Assembly: GCA_017462615.1 (NCBI GenBank)
Contig: JAFTQT010000016.1
Location: 1-39,188 of the forward strand
Reading direction: 5' to 3'
Length of the DNA stretch: 39,188 nt
Source of the DNA: Clostridia bacterium
GTDB lineage: Bacteria; Bacillota; Clostridia; Oscillospirales; CAG-272
Part shown: positions 22,774 through 30,511 of the stretch, piece by piece
How positions within the stretch are numbered: the first letter of the stretch is position 1
Layout of the letters: each line of letters starts with the position of its first letter
Notes under the pieces: model-generated
The model's database searches: none
Seen by the model: the letters and a program-made list of their open reading frames with translations, nothing else
Told to the model about the DNA's origin: nothing
Position numbers and translations under genes: made by a program

Positions 22774-23550
22774 TTATGATTTCATAATTGCTTCAATAGC
22801 GGCGATACAGGCGGCGCGGTAGCCGTTTTTCTCCAAGGCGGTGACACCACGGATGGTGGAGCCGCCGGGAGAGCACACCATATCCTTCAGCACGCCGGGG
22901 TGGAGCCCGGTTTCCAGCTGCAGCTTGGCGCTTCCCTTCACCGTCTGGGAAACCAGCTTCATGGCCTTATCCCGAGGCATACCGTAGAGCACGCCCGCGT
23001 CGGCAAAGGCCTCAATGAGCAGATCCACAAAGGCGGGGCCGCAGCCCGACAGCGCGCCGCCGATGCCCATCAAATGGGAGGGCAGCGTTTCCACCACGCC
23101 GATTTTGGCAAACAGCTCCTTGGCAAAATGCAGTTCCCCGGTGGTGAAGCTGGTGGTTTCCTCAAAAAGAAACATCCCCTCCCCTACCATGGCGGGGGTA
23201 TTGGGCATGACGAACTGCACCCGCACGTCCTCGGCAAGCAGGGCGCGGTATTTCCCGTAATCCCAGCCAAGAGCGATGGAAAGCAGCGCCTTGCGAGAGA
23301 GTGCGTCACCCATGGCTGTCAGTGCCCCCTCTACGTGATAGGGCTTGCAGGCCACTAAAACGATCTCACAGGCCTCGGCCACCGCACGCTCCGAGGAAAG
23401 GGCCGTAATGCCCGTTTCTGCGGCCATAGCGGCCAGTCGCTCCGCGTCCGGGTCAAAGGCGCAAATTTCCGTCGCCGGCATGCCGGTGGAGAGAAATCCC
23501 CGGCACAGCGCCGTTGCCATATTGCCCATTCCAATAAATCCAAGCTTCAT
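22774..23550 (-). CDS. proC: Pyrroline-5-carboxylate reductase
   Basis: A 258-residue ProC, the final enzyme of proline synthesis (NAD(P)H reduction of pyrroline-5-carboxylate). The N-terminal Rossmann fold reads MKLGFIGMGNMATALCRGFL. The conserved VACKPYHV, MPNTPAMVGEGMF, GCGPAF and the signature near the C-terminus (LHPGVLKDMVCSPGGSTIRGVTALEKNGYRAACIAAIEA) are all present. It has its own perfect promoter and is followed by the PHP phosphoesterase gene. Confidence 0.96.
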   Translation of the reverse strand: MKLGFIGMGNMATALCRGFLSTGMPATEICAFDPDAERLAAMAAETGITALSSERAVAEACEIVLVACKPYHVEGALTAMGDALSRKALLSIALGWDYGKYRALLAEDVRVQFVMPNTPAMVGEGMFLFEETTSFTTGELHFAKELFAKIGVVETLPSHLMGIGGALSGCGPAFVDLLIEAFADAGVLYGMPRDKAMKLVSQTVKGSAKLQLETGLHPGVLKDMVCSPGGSTIRGVTALEKNGYRAACIAAIEAIMKS

Positions 23551-23581
23551 ATATCGTTACCTCACGAGTTTTGATGCTTTC

Positions 23582-23610
23582 ATTATAAGCCTTTGTTCCC
23601 TTCTTGTCAA
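23582..23610 (-). promoter_or_regulatory. Consensus SigA promoter of proC
   Basis: Minus strand TTGACA (23605-23610), 17-bp spacer, TATAAT (23582-23587). Confidence 0.88.
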
Positions 23611-23644
23611 GCGTTCCTCTCAAAATTGACACGTGCGACCATAG

Positions 23645-23685
23645 AAAGGAGCCGGGCTTGATCGACGATCGAGCCCGGCTCCTTT
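23645..23685 (-). terminator. Long hairpin, probable terminator of the CarD-type gene
   Basis: 20-bp inverted repeat with a single T/G deviation (23645-23664 and 23666-23685), followed on the minus strand by CTTTCTAT. It separates the CarD-type gene from the proC promoter. Confidence 0.75.
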
Positions 23686-23710
23686 GGAATATACACTTTT
23701 TTGCATAAAA

Positions 23711-24217
23711 TCATTCCGCCATCGGCAGCCGCTCGATGATGTATCGCTCCATTTCCCCCTCGTCGAGACCAAGCACGTGGGCACACTCGCTGTACAGCAT
23801 GTGCTTGGCAAGGCGCTCACTCTCAAGATCCGTCACCGGAAAATGCTTACGGGCGGCAGAAAGCGTCTTCCGTCTTTGATGCACGGTTTTGATCACCTGC
23901 ACGTAGCCCTCCGGCTTCAAAGTGCCAATGGTGGCGCGGTACAGCTCCCGACGCTGCTTTTCCACGGGAACGGAAAGCGGTTCTATTTCCGGCATGGCGG
24001 CGATCAGCGCGGCGATCTCCCCCTCCGTCATCAGTCGGCGCATGGGCACGCGGTCGTTATCCACGGGCGTGTAGATGGTGGAGCTCATAGGATTTTTTAC
24101 GGGGATCAGCAGATAAAAGGTACGGGAATCGGTTTTGTCATAGGGGGACGGGCCAATGGATTCCACGCGGCAAATACCGTTAGTACCATAGACGATATAC
24201 TCTCCAATGCAAAACAT
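23711..24217 (-). CDS. CarD/CdnL/TRCF-type transcription regulator
   Basis: A 168-residue protein. The N-terminal Tudor-like RNA-polymerase-interacting domain begins MFCIGEYIVYGTNGICRVESIGPSP and continues FYLLIPVKNPMSSTIYTPVDN, the standard CarD_CdnL_TRCF signature. A helical C-terminal domain (residues ~80-165; ESERLAKHMLYSECAHVLGLDEGEMERYIIERL) follows. Such proteins contact the RNAP beta subunit and stabilise open complexes; in Clostridia small CarD paralogues are common. I chose ATG 24217 because GGAGG lies seven bases upstream. Confidence 0.92.
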   Translation of the reverse strand: MFCIGEYIVYGTNGICRVESIGPSPYDKTDSRTFYLLIPVKNPMSSTIYTPVDNDRVPMRRLMTEGEIAALIAAMPEIEPLSVPVEKQRRELYRATIGTLKPEGYVQVIKTVHQRRKTLSAARKHFPVTDLESERLAKHMLYSECAHVLGLDEGEMERYIIERLPMAE

Positions 24218-24251
24218 TTTCCATCCTCCTTGGCTGCATCTATATACATAT

Positions 24252-24280
24252 ATTTTACCATAAATGAATTTTTTATGCAA
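24252..24280 (-). promoter_or_regulatory. SigA-type promoter of the CarD-type gene
   Basis: Minus strand TTGCAT (24275-24280), 17-bp spacer, TAAAAT (24252-24257). Confidence 0.78.
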
Positions 24281-24357
24281 GGGGCATTTTGGATAAAAAG
24301 CTGCAAGTCCACTCTCCTTTTTTGCGCAAAAAAGCTTGTTTTACAAAAAATCGCGGC

Positions 24358-24386
24358 TTGACATTCCGGCAGCGCTATGGTAAAAT
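24358..24386 (+). promoter_or_regulatory. SigA-type promoter of the DUF308 gene
   Basis: TTGACA (24358-24363), 17-bp spacer, TAAAAT (24381-24386). Confidence 0.82.
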
Positions 24387-24446
24387 GGAGCAGAGCAAGC
24401 AAGAATTCTGCCTCGCTCATCATTTTATTACACAAAGGAGCTTCTT

Positions 24447-24911
24447 ATGGCAAAAAGAAAAACAAGCAACTCGGCTCTGGCAACGTCACTTTTGTACATC
24501 ATCATCGGCGTGCTTCTCATCGTATTCCGCTCTCAGACCCTCGGCTGGGCCATCACCGTGGCGGGAGCTGTTTTCGTAGCCTTCGGCATCGTTGATCTGC
24601 TGCGCCGAAACTATACCAGCGGCGCTATCAGTCTCGCCATCGGCATTGCTATTCTGGTGCTTGGCCGGCTTGCGGCGCAGGTCGTGCTGCTGGTGATGGG
24701 TATTCTCATCGCGGTCAAGGGCCTGGTGGCGCTGATCGAGGCATTGAATCGCAAGAGAAAAAATCTGATGCTGATTCTTTTTGCCATCTTCTCCATCGTG
24801 GTCGGCCTGATGCTGGCCTTCGGCAACGGCTTTGACATCATGGTCCTGGTCGTAGGCATCCTGCTCACCATAGACGGCGTGCTGGGCCTTTTCAGCGCAA
24901 TGAAGAAATAA
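24447..24911 (+). CDS. DUF308 / HdeD-like membrane protein
   Basis: A 154-residue integral membrane protein with about six short hydrophobic helices arranged as three repeats of a two-helix unit (LLYIIIGVLLIVF...GWAITVAGAVFVAFGIVDLL; ISLAIGIAILVLG...VVLLVMGILIAVKGLVALIEAL; MLILFAIFSIVVGLMLAFG...MVLVVGILLTIDGVLGLFSA). This repeat pattern defines the DUF308/HdeD family, whose E. coli member is linked to acid resistance; the role here is not known. It is monocistronic, with RBS AAAGGAG and a clear promoter and terminator. Confidence 0.87.
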   Translation: MAKRKTSNSALATSLLYIIIGVLLIVFRSQTLGWAITVAGAVFVAFGIVDLLRRNYTSGAISLAIGIAILVLGRLAAQVVLLVMGILIAVKGLVALIEALNRKRKNLMLILFAIFSIVVGLMLAFGNGFDIMVLVVGILLTIDGVLGLFSAMKK

Positions 24912-24912
24912 G

Positions 24913-24944
24913 AAAAAAAGCGGACGCTGTCGTCCGCTTTTTTT
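24913..24944. terminator. Bidirectional Rho-independent terminator
   Basis: Perfect 14-bp inverted repeat (24913-24926 and 24931-24944) with CTGT loop, between DUF308 and the convergent galE. Confidence 0.92.
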
Positions 24945-24954
24945 ATTGCCATGA

Positions 24955-25965
24955 TCAGTCCTCGTAGCCGTTGGGATTCTGGGACTGCCAGCGCCAGGAG
25001 TCACGCACCATGTCTGCCAGGTCGTGGGTGGCCTCCCAGCCCAGCACCTTGCGAGACTTGGCAGGATCCGCATAGCAGGTAGCGATATCGCCGGGGCGAC
25101 GCTCGGCAATGCGATAGGGCACGGGCACGCCGTTCACCTCACTGAAGGTCTTGACCATATCCAGCACGCTATAGCCGGTGCCGGTGCCAAGATTGAAGAC
25201 CTCGGCGCCCTTCTTATCAAAATTCAACGCTGCTACGTGACCGCGGGCAAGATCCACCACGTGAATGAAGTCGCGCACACCGGTGCCGTCATGGGTGGGA
25301 TAATCGTTGCCGAAAACGGCAAGCTCCTTGCGCTTTCCTACGGCCACCTGTGTGATAAAGGGCATCAGATTATTGGGAATGCCATTGGGCATTTCACCGA
25401 TGGTGCCGCTCTTATGTGCGCCAACGGGGTTGAAATAACGGAGCAGAACCACCTGCATATCGGGATCTGCCACGCAGTAATCCTTCAGGATCACCTCGAT
25501 CATATACTTGGTCCAGCCGTAGGGGTTGGAGCAGTTGCCGGTAGGACTATCCTCGGTGATAGGGCACTTTTCGGGAGCGCCGTACACGGTAGCGGAGGAG
25601 CTGAAGATCAGCTTCTTGCAGCCGGCCTTCTTCATGGCCTTCAAAAGCGTCAGCGTGGAGCCGATATTATTTTCGTAATACTCCACGGGCTTGCTGACCG
25701 ATTCGCCCACAGCCTTATAGCCTGCGAAATGCACCACAGCGTCGATCTTGTGCTCGGAGAAAATGCGATCCATCGCGGCCGCATCGGCTACGTCCGCCTC
25801 GTAGAGAGGAACCTTTTTGCCAATGATCTTTTCCACGCGCGCTACGGACTTGGGGGAGCTGTTGGAAAAGTTATCTACCACCACGACCTCGTGGCCGGCC
25901 TCGTGCATTTCTACAATGGTGTGGCTTCCGATGTATCCGGCGCCACCGGTCAATAATACCTTCAT
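24955..25965 (-). CDS. galE: UDP-glucose 4-epimerase
   Basis: A 336-residue extended short-chain dehydrogenase. The NAD motif is MKVLLTGGAGYIGSH (GxxGxxG at 7-13). The catalytic Ser/Tyr/Lys set is visible: SSSATVYG (Ser ~124) and YGWTKYM (Tyr149, Lys153). The length and conserved VVHFAGYKAVGESVSKP, NPYGWTK and YFNPVGAH identify GalE, which interconverts UDP-glucose and UDP-galactose for the Leloir pathway and surface glycans. It is monocistronic, so it is probably housekeeping and not sugar-induced. Confidence 0.97.
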   Translation of the reverse strand: MKVLLTGGAGYIGSHTIVEMHEAGHEVVVVDNFSNSSPKSVARVEKIIGKKVPLYEADVADAAAMDRIFSEHKIDAVVHFAGYKAVGESVSKPVEYYENNIGSTLTLLKAMKKAGCKKLIFSSSATVYGAPEKCPITEDSPTGNCSNPYGWTKYMIEVILKDYCVADPDMQVVLLRYFNPVGAHKSGTIGEMPNGIPNNLMPFITQVAVGKRKELAVFGNDYPTHDGTGVRDFIHVVDLARGHVAALNFDKKGAEVFNLGTGTGYSVLDMVKTFSEVNGVPVPYRIAERRPGDIATCYADPAKSRKVLGWEATHDLADMVRDSWRWQSQNPNGYED

Positions 25966-25982
25966 AGATCAAACCTCACTTT

Positions 25983-25997
25983 CACGGCACAGCCGTG
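25983..25997 (-). promoter_or_regulatory. Leader hairpin of galE
   Basis: Perfect 6-bp stem CACGGC/GCCGTG with a 3-nt centre in the galE 5' untranslated region, just upstream of the RBS. A small stem of unknown significance. Confidence 0.5.
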
Positions 25998-26013
25998 TTA
26001 TTTTATCCTTCTT

Positions 26014-26042
26014 ATTATACCGCGTTTGGAGTCTTCTGTCAA
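26014..26042 (-). promoter_or_regulatory. Consensus SigA promoter of galE
   Basis: Minus strand TTGACA (26037-26042), 17-bp spacer, TATAAT (26014-26019). Confidence 0.9.
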
Positions 26043-26054
26043 TCGGTTTCATAA

Positions 26055-26090
26055 AAATAGACCCGTGTAAAATCTTTACACGGGTCATAT
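26055..26090 (-). terminator. Terminator of the amino-acid ABC operon
   Basis: Perfect 12-bp stem GACCCGTGTAAA (26060-26071) with 26075-26086, followed on the minus strand by TATTTTTAT. Confidence 0.87.
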
Positions 26091-26091
26091 T

Positions 26092-26940
26092 TTACAGCAC
26101 CTTGGCGAGGAATCCGCGCAGGCGCTCGCATTGGGGATTTCCAAATACCTCCTCGGGAGTGCCCTGCTCGGCAATGACACCGCCGTCCATAAAGAGCACA
26201 CGGTCGGCCACCTCACGGGCAAAGCCCATCTCGTGGGTGACGATGACCATGGTCATGCCCTCCTCGGCCAGCTGCTTCATGAGATCCAGCACCTCGCCTA
26301 CCATCTCGGGGTCAAGCGCGGAGGTGGGCTCGTCAAACAGCATCACTTCGGGGTTCATCGCCAGTGCGCGCACGATGGCGATACGCTGCTTCTGACCACC
26401 GGAAAGGGTAGAGGGATACACGTTGGCCTTTTCCTCCAAACCGATGCGCTGCAAAAGCTCAATGGCCCGGGCTCTTGCCTTCTTCACGATCTCCTCCTTG
26501 GTGGTGGTGATCTCCACAGGGGTCTTTTTCGTCTTACGGAAAAGGTTGGTAAGGGGCAGGAAGAAATTATGACACTTGGCGCGACGGAGGTTGCGCTTGC
26601 CCACGTAAACCGGTGCCAGCATAATATTCTGCAGCACGGTTTTGTTATTGAAAAGGTTGAACTGCTGGAACACCATGCCGATGTGCTCACGGTGAACGTT
26701 GATATCCACCTTGACGTCGGCAATATCCACGCCCTGGAAGTAGACCGAACCCTCGCTTGGATCCTCCATACAGTTGAGACAACGCAGGAACGTGGATTTT
26801 CCGCTGCCGGAGGGGCCGATGATAGCCACCTTCTCTCCCTCACGGATGACCTCGTCGATATGGTTCAGCACCAGCAGATGGCCGTAACGCTTGGTAAGGC
26901 CCTTGGTTTCAATGACGTTGTTCACGTTAGTGTCTTTCAT
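26092..26940 (-). CDS. Polar amino-acid ABC transporter ATP-binding protein
   Basis: A 282-residue ABC ATPase of the GlnQ/HisP class. Walker [10 protein letters not shown] (42-50), Q-loop FQQFNLF (~91-97), signature LSGGQ (179-183), Walker [13 protein letters not shown] (199-210), D-loop and the switch His in VTHEMGF are all present. It is ~40 residues longer than usual: residues ~113-150 ([27 protein letters not shown]...) form a basic, hydrophobic-patched insert in the helical domain before [12 protein letters not shown]. The gene overlaps the permease by 14 bp. It powers the importer with the following permease and binding protein. Confidence 0.94.
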   Translation of the reverse strand: MKDTNVNNVIETKGLTKRYGHLLVLNHIDEVIREGEKVAIIGPSGSGKSTFLRCLNCMEDPSEGSVYFQGVDIADVKVDINVHREHIGMVFQQFNLFNNKTVLQNIMLAPVYVGKRNLRRAKCHNFFLPLTNLFRKTKKTPVEITTTKEEIVKKARARAIELLQRIGLEEKANVYPSTLSGGQKQRIAIVRALAMNPEVMLFDEPTSALDPEMVGEVLDLMKQLAEEGMTMVIVTHEMGFAREVADRVLFMDGGVIAEQGTPEEVFGNPQCERLRGFLAKVL

Positions 26941-27727
26941 TTTTCGCGAGCCTCCTTTCCATCAGCTTGACCAGCGAAGCGATCGCCGCCACGATCACGA
27001 TGTACAGCGCCGCCATCACCAGATACGGGATCATATACTCGTAGGTATTGGAGCCCTGATCCTGGAAATACTTGGTGATATCCACCGCGCCCACGTAGCC
27101 GACCACGGCGGTCTCCTTGATGAGCGCAATAAACTCGTTACCGAGGGTGGGCAGTATGTTTTTGACAGCCTGGGGCACCACGATCTTCAGCATGGAGACT
27201 GAGAAGGGCAAACCAACGACACGTGCTGCCTCCAGCTGACCAACGTCCACGGAATTGATGCCGCCACGCATGATCTCGGAGATATACGCACCGCTGTTGA
27301 GACCGAAGATGGTCACACAGGACATAACGGGTGACAGCTTTACGCCAAGCAAAGGCATCAGAATGTAGTAGCCAACCAGCAGCTGCACCACGATGGGCGT
27401 GCCGCGGAAAAAGGCCACGTATACGGCGCAGACCTTCTGGGCGTAGCGTACCAGCTTCTGGTAGGGGGGAATCACGCGGATCACGGCGATCAGCGTACCG
27501 ATCACAAGACCGATCAGCATACCAAGGAGCGCGATGATGCCCGTATTCTTCATGCCCTTCAGCAGATCCTTGTAGCCGCTGTCGGTGATGAAATATTGCT
27601 CAAAAAAGCCCCATTTTTTCGCAAAATTAAACCGATGATAGATGGTTGATGCACCCATCACCAGCAAAACGGCCACCGCCGCCAGCACAAGGATATCCAT
27701 CCAGTGCTTTTTCAAAAATTTAACCAT
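26927..27727 (-). CDS. Polar amino-acid ABC transporter permease
   Basis: A 266-residue HisM/GlnP-type permease. It has an N-terminal helix ([15 protein letters not shown]) and a soluble loop, then the core with [27 protein letters not shown] and the conserved [14 protein letters not shown]. The EAA loop reads [31 protein letters not shown], which contacts the ATPase. The length is normal for the family. I chose ATG 27727, after AGAGGA; the frame upstream crosses the terminator behind the binding-protein gene. The gene overlaps the ATPase gene. Confidence 0.93.
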   Translation of the reverse strand: MVKFLKKHWMDILVLAAVAVLLVMGASTIYHRFNFAKKWGFFEQYFITDSGYKDLLKGMKNTGIIALLGMLIGLVIGTLIAVIRVIPPYQKLVRYAQKVCAVYVAFFRGTPIVVQLLVGYYILMPLLGVKLSPVMSCVTIFGLNSGAYISEIMRGGINSVDVGQLEAARVVGLPFSVSMLKIVVPQAVKNILPTLGNEFIALIKETAVVGYVGAVDITKYFQDQGSNTYEYMIPYLVMAALYIVIVAAIASLVKLMERRLAKNERH

Positions 27728-27775
27728 AATTGCTTCCTCTGATGATTTTTTACCGTTCGGGGAAATTCCACAATA

Positions 27776-27811
27776 ACGCAAAACAAGGGGGAGTGCTCCC
27801 CCTGTTTTGCG
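27776..27811 (-). terminator. Terminator between binding-protein and permease genes
   Basis: Hairpin CGCAAAACAAGGGGGAG / CTCCCCCTGTTTTGCG with one bulged base. It probably lets only part of the transcription continue into the permease, keeping the binding protein in excess. Confidence 0.75.
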
Positions 27812-27818
27812 AAACGCT

Positions 27819-28733
27819 TTAGTTTGCGGCGTTTACCTTTTCAACAATGGACTTGGCAGGACCCTCATCGATCACAACGTACTTGCAGTTGCCATTGATG
27901 ATGTTCTGTACGGCCAGTGCGCCGGTGTCGTAGCCAACGGTCTCGAAGCCGTAGCCATCAAAGCCCCAGTCAGCATCGCCCTTGCAGTAAAGCATACCGG
28001 TGGTGCCGTTCTGCACGCCAACCTTCACGCTCTTGTCAAAGCCCTTCAGAATGACCTCAACGTCAGCGGCGGTCTTGCAGTTATCAAAGGTGGTGTCGTC
28101 GGCAGCAACGATCAGCATCTGAGATGCGTTGTAGTAGGACTCGGAGAAATCAAGGATCTCCCTACGCTCATCGCTGACGGTCAGACCGGCGGCGGCAACG
28201 TCGCAGATGCCACCCTCAACGGAAACGGCCTCGTCACCCTCGCCGTAGGAGCCACCCTCGGTGGAAACAGCCAGACAAACGGCGTCGAAGGGCATGTTAT
28301 CAATGTAAAGCTCCTTGCCGAGCTCCTTGGCGAACAGGGACATGATCTCCATATCCACACCGTAGTACTTGTCACCGCTCTTGTACTCGAAGGGCTCGAA
28401 GGCGGCGTTGGTAGCTACGATCAGCTGGCTGCCGTCGGTCTTCTTCTCTGCAGCGGAGGTTACGGCAGTGGGCTTGCCATCGCCGAAATACTTGTTGATG
28501 ATGGACTCGAAGGTGCCGTCACCCTTGATCTTGGTCATAAAGGTGTTCAGCTGAGCGAGCAGCTCGGTGTTGCCCTTGGCAACGGCGAAGGCGTACTCCT
28601 CCTCGGTCAGCTTGACGTCGATCACCTTGACAACGTCCTTGTCGGTCTCCTCGGGCTTCTTGCAGGAAGCAAGAGTTGCAACTGCGGTGAGGATCATCAG
28701 CAGTGCAAGCGCAAGACTCAGAATCTTTTTCAT
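27819..28733 (-). CDS. Amino-acid ABC substrate-binding lipoprotein with permuted sequence order
   Basis: A 304-residue lipoprotein. The signal ends in the lipobox LASC (Cys24). Residues ~104-300 contain family 3 solute-binding sequence (LIVATNAAFEPFEYKSGDKYYGVDMEIMSLFAKELGKEL ... DVAAAGLTVSDERREILDFSESYY ... VGVQNGTTG ... YDTGALAVQNIINGNCKYVVIDEGPAKSIV). The usual C-terminal segment that ends such proteins is not there. Instead a segment with exactly that character (EEYAFAVAKGNTELLAQLNTFMTKIKGDGTFESIINKYF) is found at residues ~46-83, before the N-terminal domain. This is a circular-permutation-like order. It supplies amino acids to the downstream permease and ATPase. I chose ATG 28733, 8 bases after AAAGGA. 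Confidence 0.87.
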   Translation of the reverse strand: MKKILSLALALLMILTAVATLASCKKPEETDKDVVKVIDVKLTEEEYAFAVAKGNTELLAQLNTFMTKIKGDGTFESIINKYFGDGKPTAVTSAAEKKTDGSQLIVATNAAFEPFEYKSGDKYYGVDMEIMSLFAKELGKELYIDNMPFDAVCLAVSTEGGSYGEGDEAVSVEGGICDVAAAGLTVSDERREILDFSESYYNASQMLIVAADDTTFDNCKTAADVEVILKGFDKSVKVGVQNGTTGMLYCKGDADWGFDGYGFETVGYDTGALAVQNIINGNCKYVVIDEGPAKSIVEKVNAAN

Positions 28734-28784
28734 AATCATATTCCTTTCAAAATGAATAATCTTTTCCCTTTCGGGTGCCTTGCC

Positions 28785-28813
28785 ATTATAGCGCATATTT
28801 ATGCAAATGTCAA
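28785..28813 (-). promoter_or_regulatory. Consensus SigA promoter of the binding-protein/ABC operon
   Basis: Minus strand TTGACA (28808-28813), 17-bp spacer, TATAAT (28785-28790). Confidence 0.9.
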
Positions 28814-29027
28814 GCGTTTTTTTGAATTTTGTGAATCATTACACATTCCGGGGGGCAATTTTGCAACATATTGTACATTTTGGGTAGCATTTTTGCGAGT
28901 TTTGTTCAAAAAATCTCCGCCGCGTATGTTCACAAACAATATGCGGCGGAGATTTCACAGTTTGCAGACGGAGCCGGGGCGTTTTTTTATACGCAATATT
29001 CACAAAATATACATAGTTTGCGAATAT

Positions 29028-30128
29028 TCAGAGCGCACCCGCAATCACGCTGGCGGTGTCATCGGCACAGCGGTCGGCATCCACGGTCAGATCGCAAAGC
29101 TCCTCGTTGCGATACTCGTCGTCAAGTGAGAGAATGCGGCAGGTCATATCATCCGGAGAAAGCTCCCGGGTGACGATATCCCGGATCACGTGATACCGTT
29201 TCCGGCGGAGAAATACCAGCAGCGCCCGCTGGCGGTATCGGTTTTTGAGGGTCAACGCGCCGCAGATATCAATGGGGATCACGGCGATCCTTCCCTTCTC
29301 CACGATCCGGTCGATCTCTGCGGCCTCCGTGCCGAAATGATGGCCGCTATAGACCGTGGTCTCCAGAAATCTGCCGGACTCCGCCTCGGCAATAAAGGTG
29401 GCCTCGTCAAGGAACCGGTAGCAGTCGTCCTCCTCGTCCGTGCGGCGCGGACGAGTGGTGGTGGTGACGGGCTTTTCCATGCCGTGGGCTGTTGTCAGGG
29501 CCCTGGCCACGGCATTTTTGCCGCTTCCGGTGGGGCCGACAAGACAGAGCACGCCACCCGCGCGAAGACTGGGACGCTCCTCTGTATAAGCCTGTCGGAT
29601 CATGCCCACCAGATGCAAAAAATCCTCGTAGGAGTTGACGGAAAGCAGACCGGAAAGATGCGTGTTCCAGGGCTTGCGGAACAGGACGGGATAAGTGGCG
29701 GGAGTGCGGGTGATATTGTGCGCACCGTCATCCAGCAAAATATCCAGACTCACCATATCCTTGCGGGTGCCGATGAGAATGTGCTCCGGGGGGATCTCCG
29801 GGAAATCCCGCACCAGCCGCTCTGCCCGCGCCGACATACAGGCGGGGGGTACGGCGGTGACAAAAAAGACGTCTGCTACGGCGGAAAGCTGACGGACGAA
29901 ATCGGCCGCTCCCGGCAGCACGGGCTGTGCCGCCACAAAATCGGGATCGGAAAAATACCGCAGGCGGTGATCCACACGGCTGTATCCCTCACCCCAGCCC
30001 TTGATGTCATATATGGTCAGCGGCGGGCAGATTCCCTCCTCCGCGTTCAAGCGCTCCAAGGCGTAAGCGTTACAATCATAAAGAATGTCGTCCACGTCAA
30101 GACCGATGCGCAGCTTGTATTTTTTCAT
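29028..30128 (-). CDS. Fusion: 5'-nucleotidase-like HAD domain plus guanylate-kinase-like domain
   Basis: A 366-residue two-domain protein. Residues 1-~165 resemble 5'(3')-deoxyribonucleotidases of the HAD superfamily: LRIGLDVDDILYDCN (nucleophile motif DxDD at 11-14), a TAVPP motif (91-95) and DILLDDGAHN (129-138). Residues ~190-366 resemble guanylate kinase: P-loop GPTGSGKN (198-205), VTTTTRPRR, then YSGHHFGT (260-267, the GMP-binding YxGxxYGT motif) and the lid/C-terminal part. The usual Ser/Thr after the P-loop Lys is Asn205, so ATP/Mg use may be altered or lost. It is monocistronic with a promoter 32 bp upstream of the start. Whether it makes or breaks nucleoside monophosphates is unknown; I chose ATG 30128 after AGAGGT. 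Confidence 0.82.
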   Translation of the reverse strand: MKKYKLRIGLDVDDILYDCNAYALERLNAEEGICPPLTIYDIKGWGEGYSRVDHRLRYFSDPDFVAAQPVLPGAADFVRQLSAVADVFFVTAVPPACMSARAERLVRDFPEIPPEHILIGTRKDMVSLDILLDDGAHNITRTPATYPVLFRKPWNTHLSGLLSVNSYEDFLHLVGMIRQAYTEERPSLRAGGVLCLVGPTGSGKNAVARALTTAHGMEKPVTTTTRPRRTDEEDDCYRFLDEATFIAEAESGRFLETTVYSGHHFGTEAAEIDRIVEKGRIAVIPIDICGALTLKNRYRQRALLVFLRRKRYHVIRDIVTRELSPDDMTCRILSLDDEYRNEELCDLTVDADRCADDTASVIAGAL

Positions 30129-30159
30129 AATTACCTCTTTGCTTGGATATTCTGTATTT

Positions 30160-30188
30160 AGTATAGCATAAATTTGAGGGCGACGCAA
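30160..30188 (-). promoter_or_regulatory. Promoter of the fusion gene
   Basis: Minus strand TTGCGT (30183-30188), 17-bp spacer, TATACT (30160-30165). Confidence 0.7.
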
Positions 30189-30259
30189 GAGGGCCGCAGG
30201 GCTTTCCCGGACTTTTTTACACGGGCAATAATTTTTTTGAAAAAAATGCAAAAAAGGTG

Positions 30260-30288
30260 TTGACAAACCCATCCTGTTGTGGTATAAT
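30260..30288 (+). promoter_or_regulatory. Consensus promoter of the tRNA operon
   Basis: TTGACA (30260-30265), 17-bp spacer, TATAAT (30283-30288), 30 bp before tRNA-Met. Confidence 0.92.
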
Positions 30289-30318
30289 ATCGAAGCGCCC
30301 AAAATTGGGTGTTCATCT

Positions 30319-30395
30319 GGCGGATTAGCTCAGTTGGCTAGAGCGTCCGGTTCATACCCGGCAGGTCGTTGGTTCAAATCCGACATCCGCTACCA
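30319..30395 (+). tRNA. tRNA-Met(CAT), elongator type
   Basis: A 77-nt tRNA with GGCGGAT acceptor strand, D-loop TAGCTCAGTTGGCTAGA, anticodon loop TTCATAC, T-loop GGTTCAAATCC and encoded CCA. The anticodon stem lacks the three G-C pairs of initiator tRNA, so it is elongator Met or the lysidine-modified tRNA-Ile2. Confidence 0.93.
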
Positions 30396-30470
30396 GGCCC
30401 GTTGGTCAAGAGGTTAAGACACCGCCCTTTCACGGCAGTAACATGGGTTCGATTCCCGTACGGGTCACCA
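30396..30470 (+). tRNA. tRNA-Glu(TTC)
   Basis: A 75-nt tRNA starting directly after the CCA of tRNA-Met (zero spacing). Anticodon loop CTTTCAC, T-arm GGGTTCGATTCCC, encoded CCA. Its 3' end CCCGTACGGGTCAC (30455-30468) is repeated three more times downstream. Confidence 0.95.
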
Positions 30471-30511
30471 TGTAAAAAGCCCCCTCGCAAATGTGAGGGG
30501 GCTTTTTACAT
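30470..30511 (+). terminator. Terminator of the tRNA operon (repeat-family hairpin, copy 1)
   Basis: 17-bp perfect stem (30470-30486 and 30495-30511) with T-run CTTTTT inside the right arm. The same hairpin, with altered loops, recurs at ~30712-30741 and ~30945-30976. Confidence 0.88.

Noticed and set aside
24289..24595. Small frames overlapping the DUF308 promoter and start
   Set aside because: Shadows in other frames; the DUF308 gene and its promoter explain the region.
27807..29129. 440-aa plus-strand frame
   Set aside because: Antisense to the binding-protein gene, running through its promoter and into the end of the fusion gene; no coding signals.
29190..30161. 323-aa plus-strand frame
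   Set aside because: Antisense to the HAD/guanylate-kinase-like fusion, whose motifs are clear.
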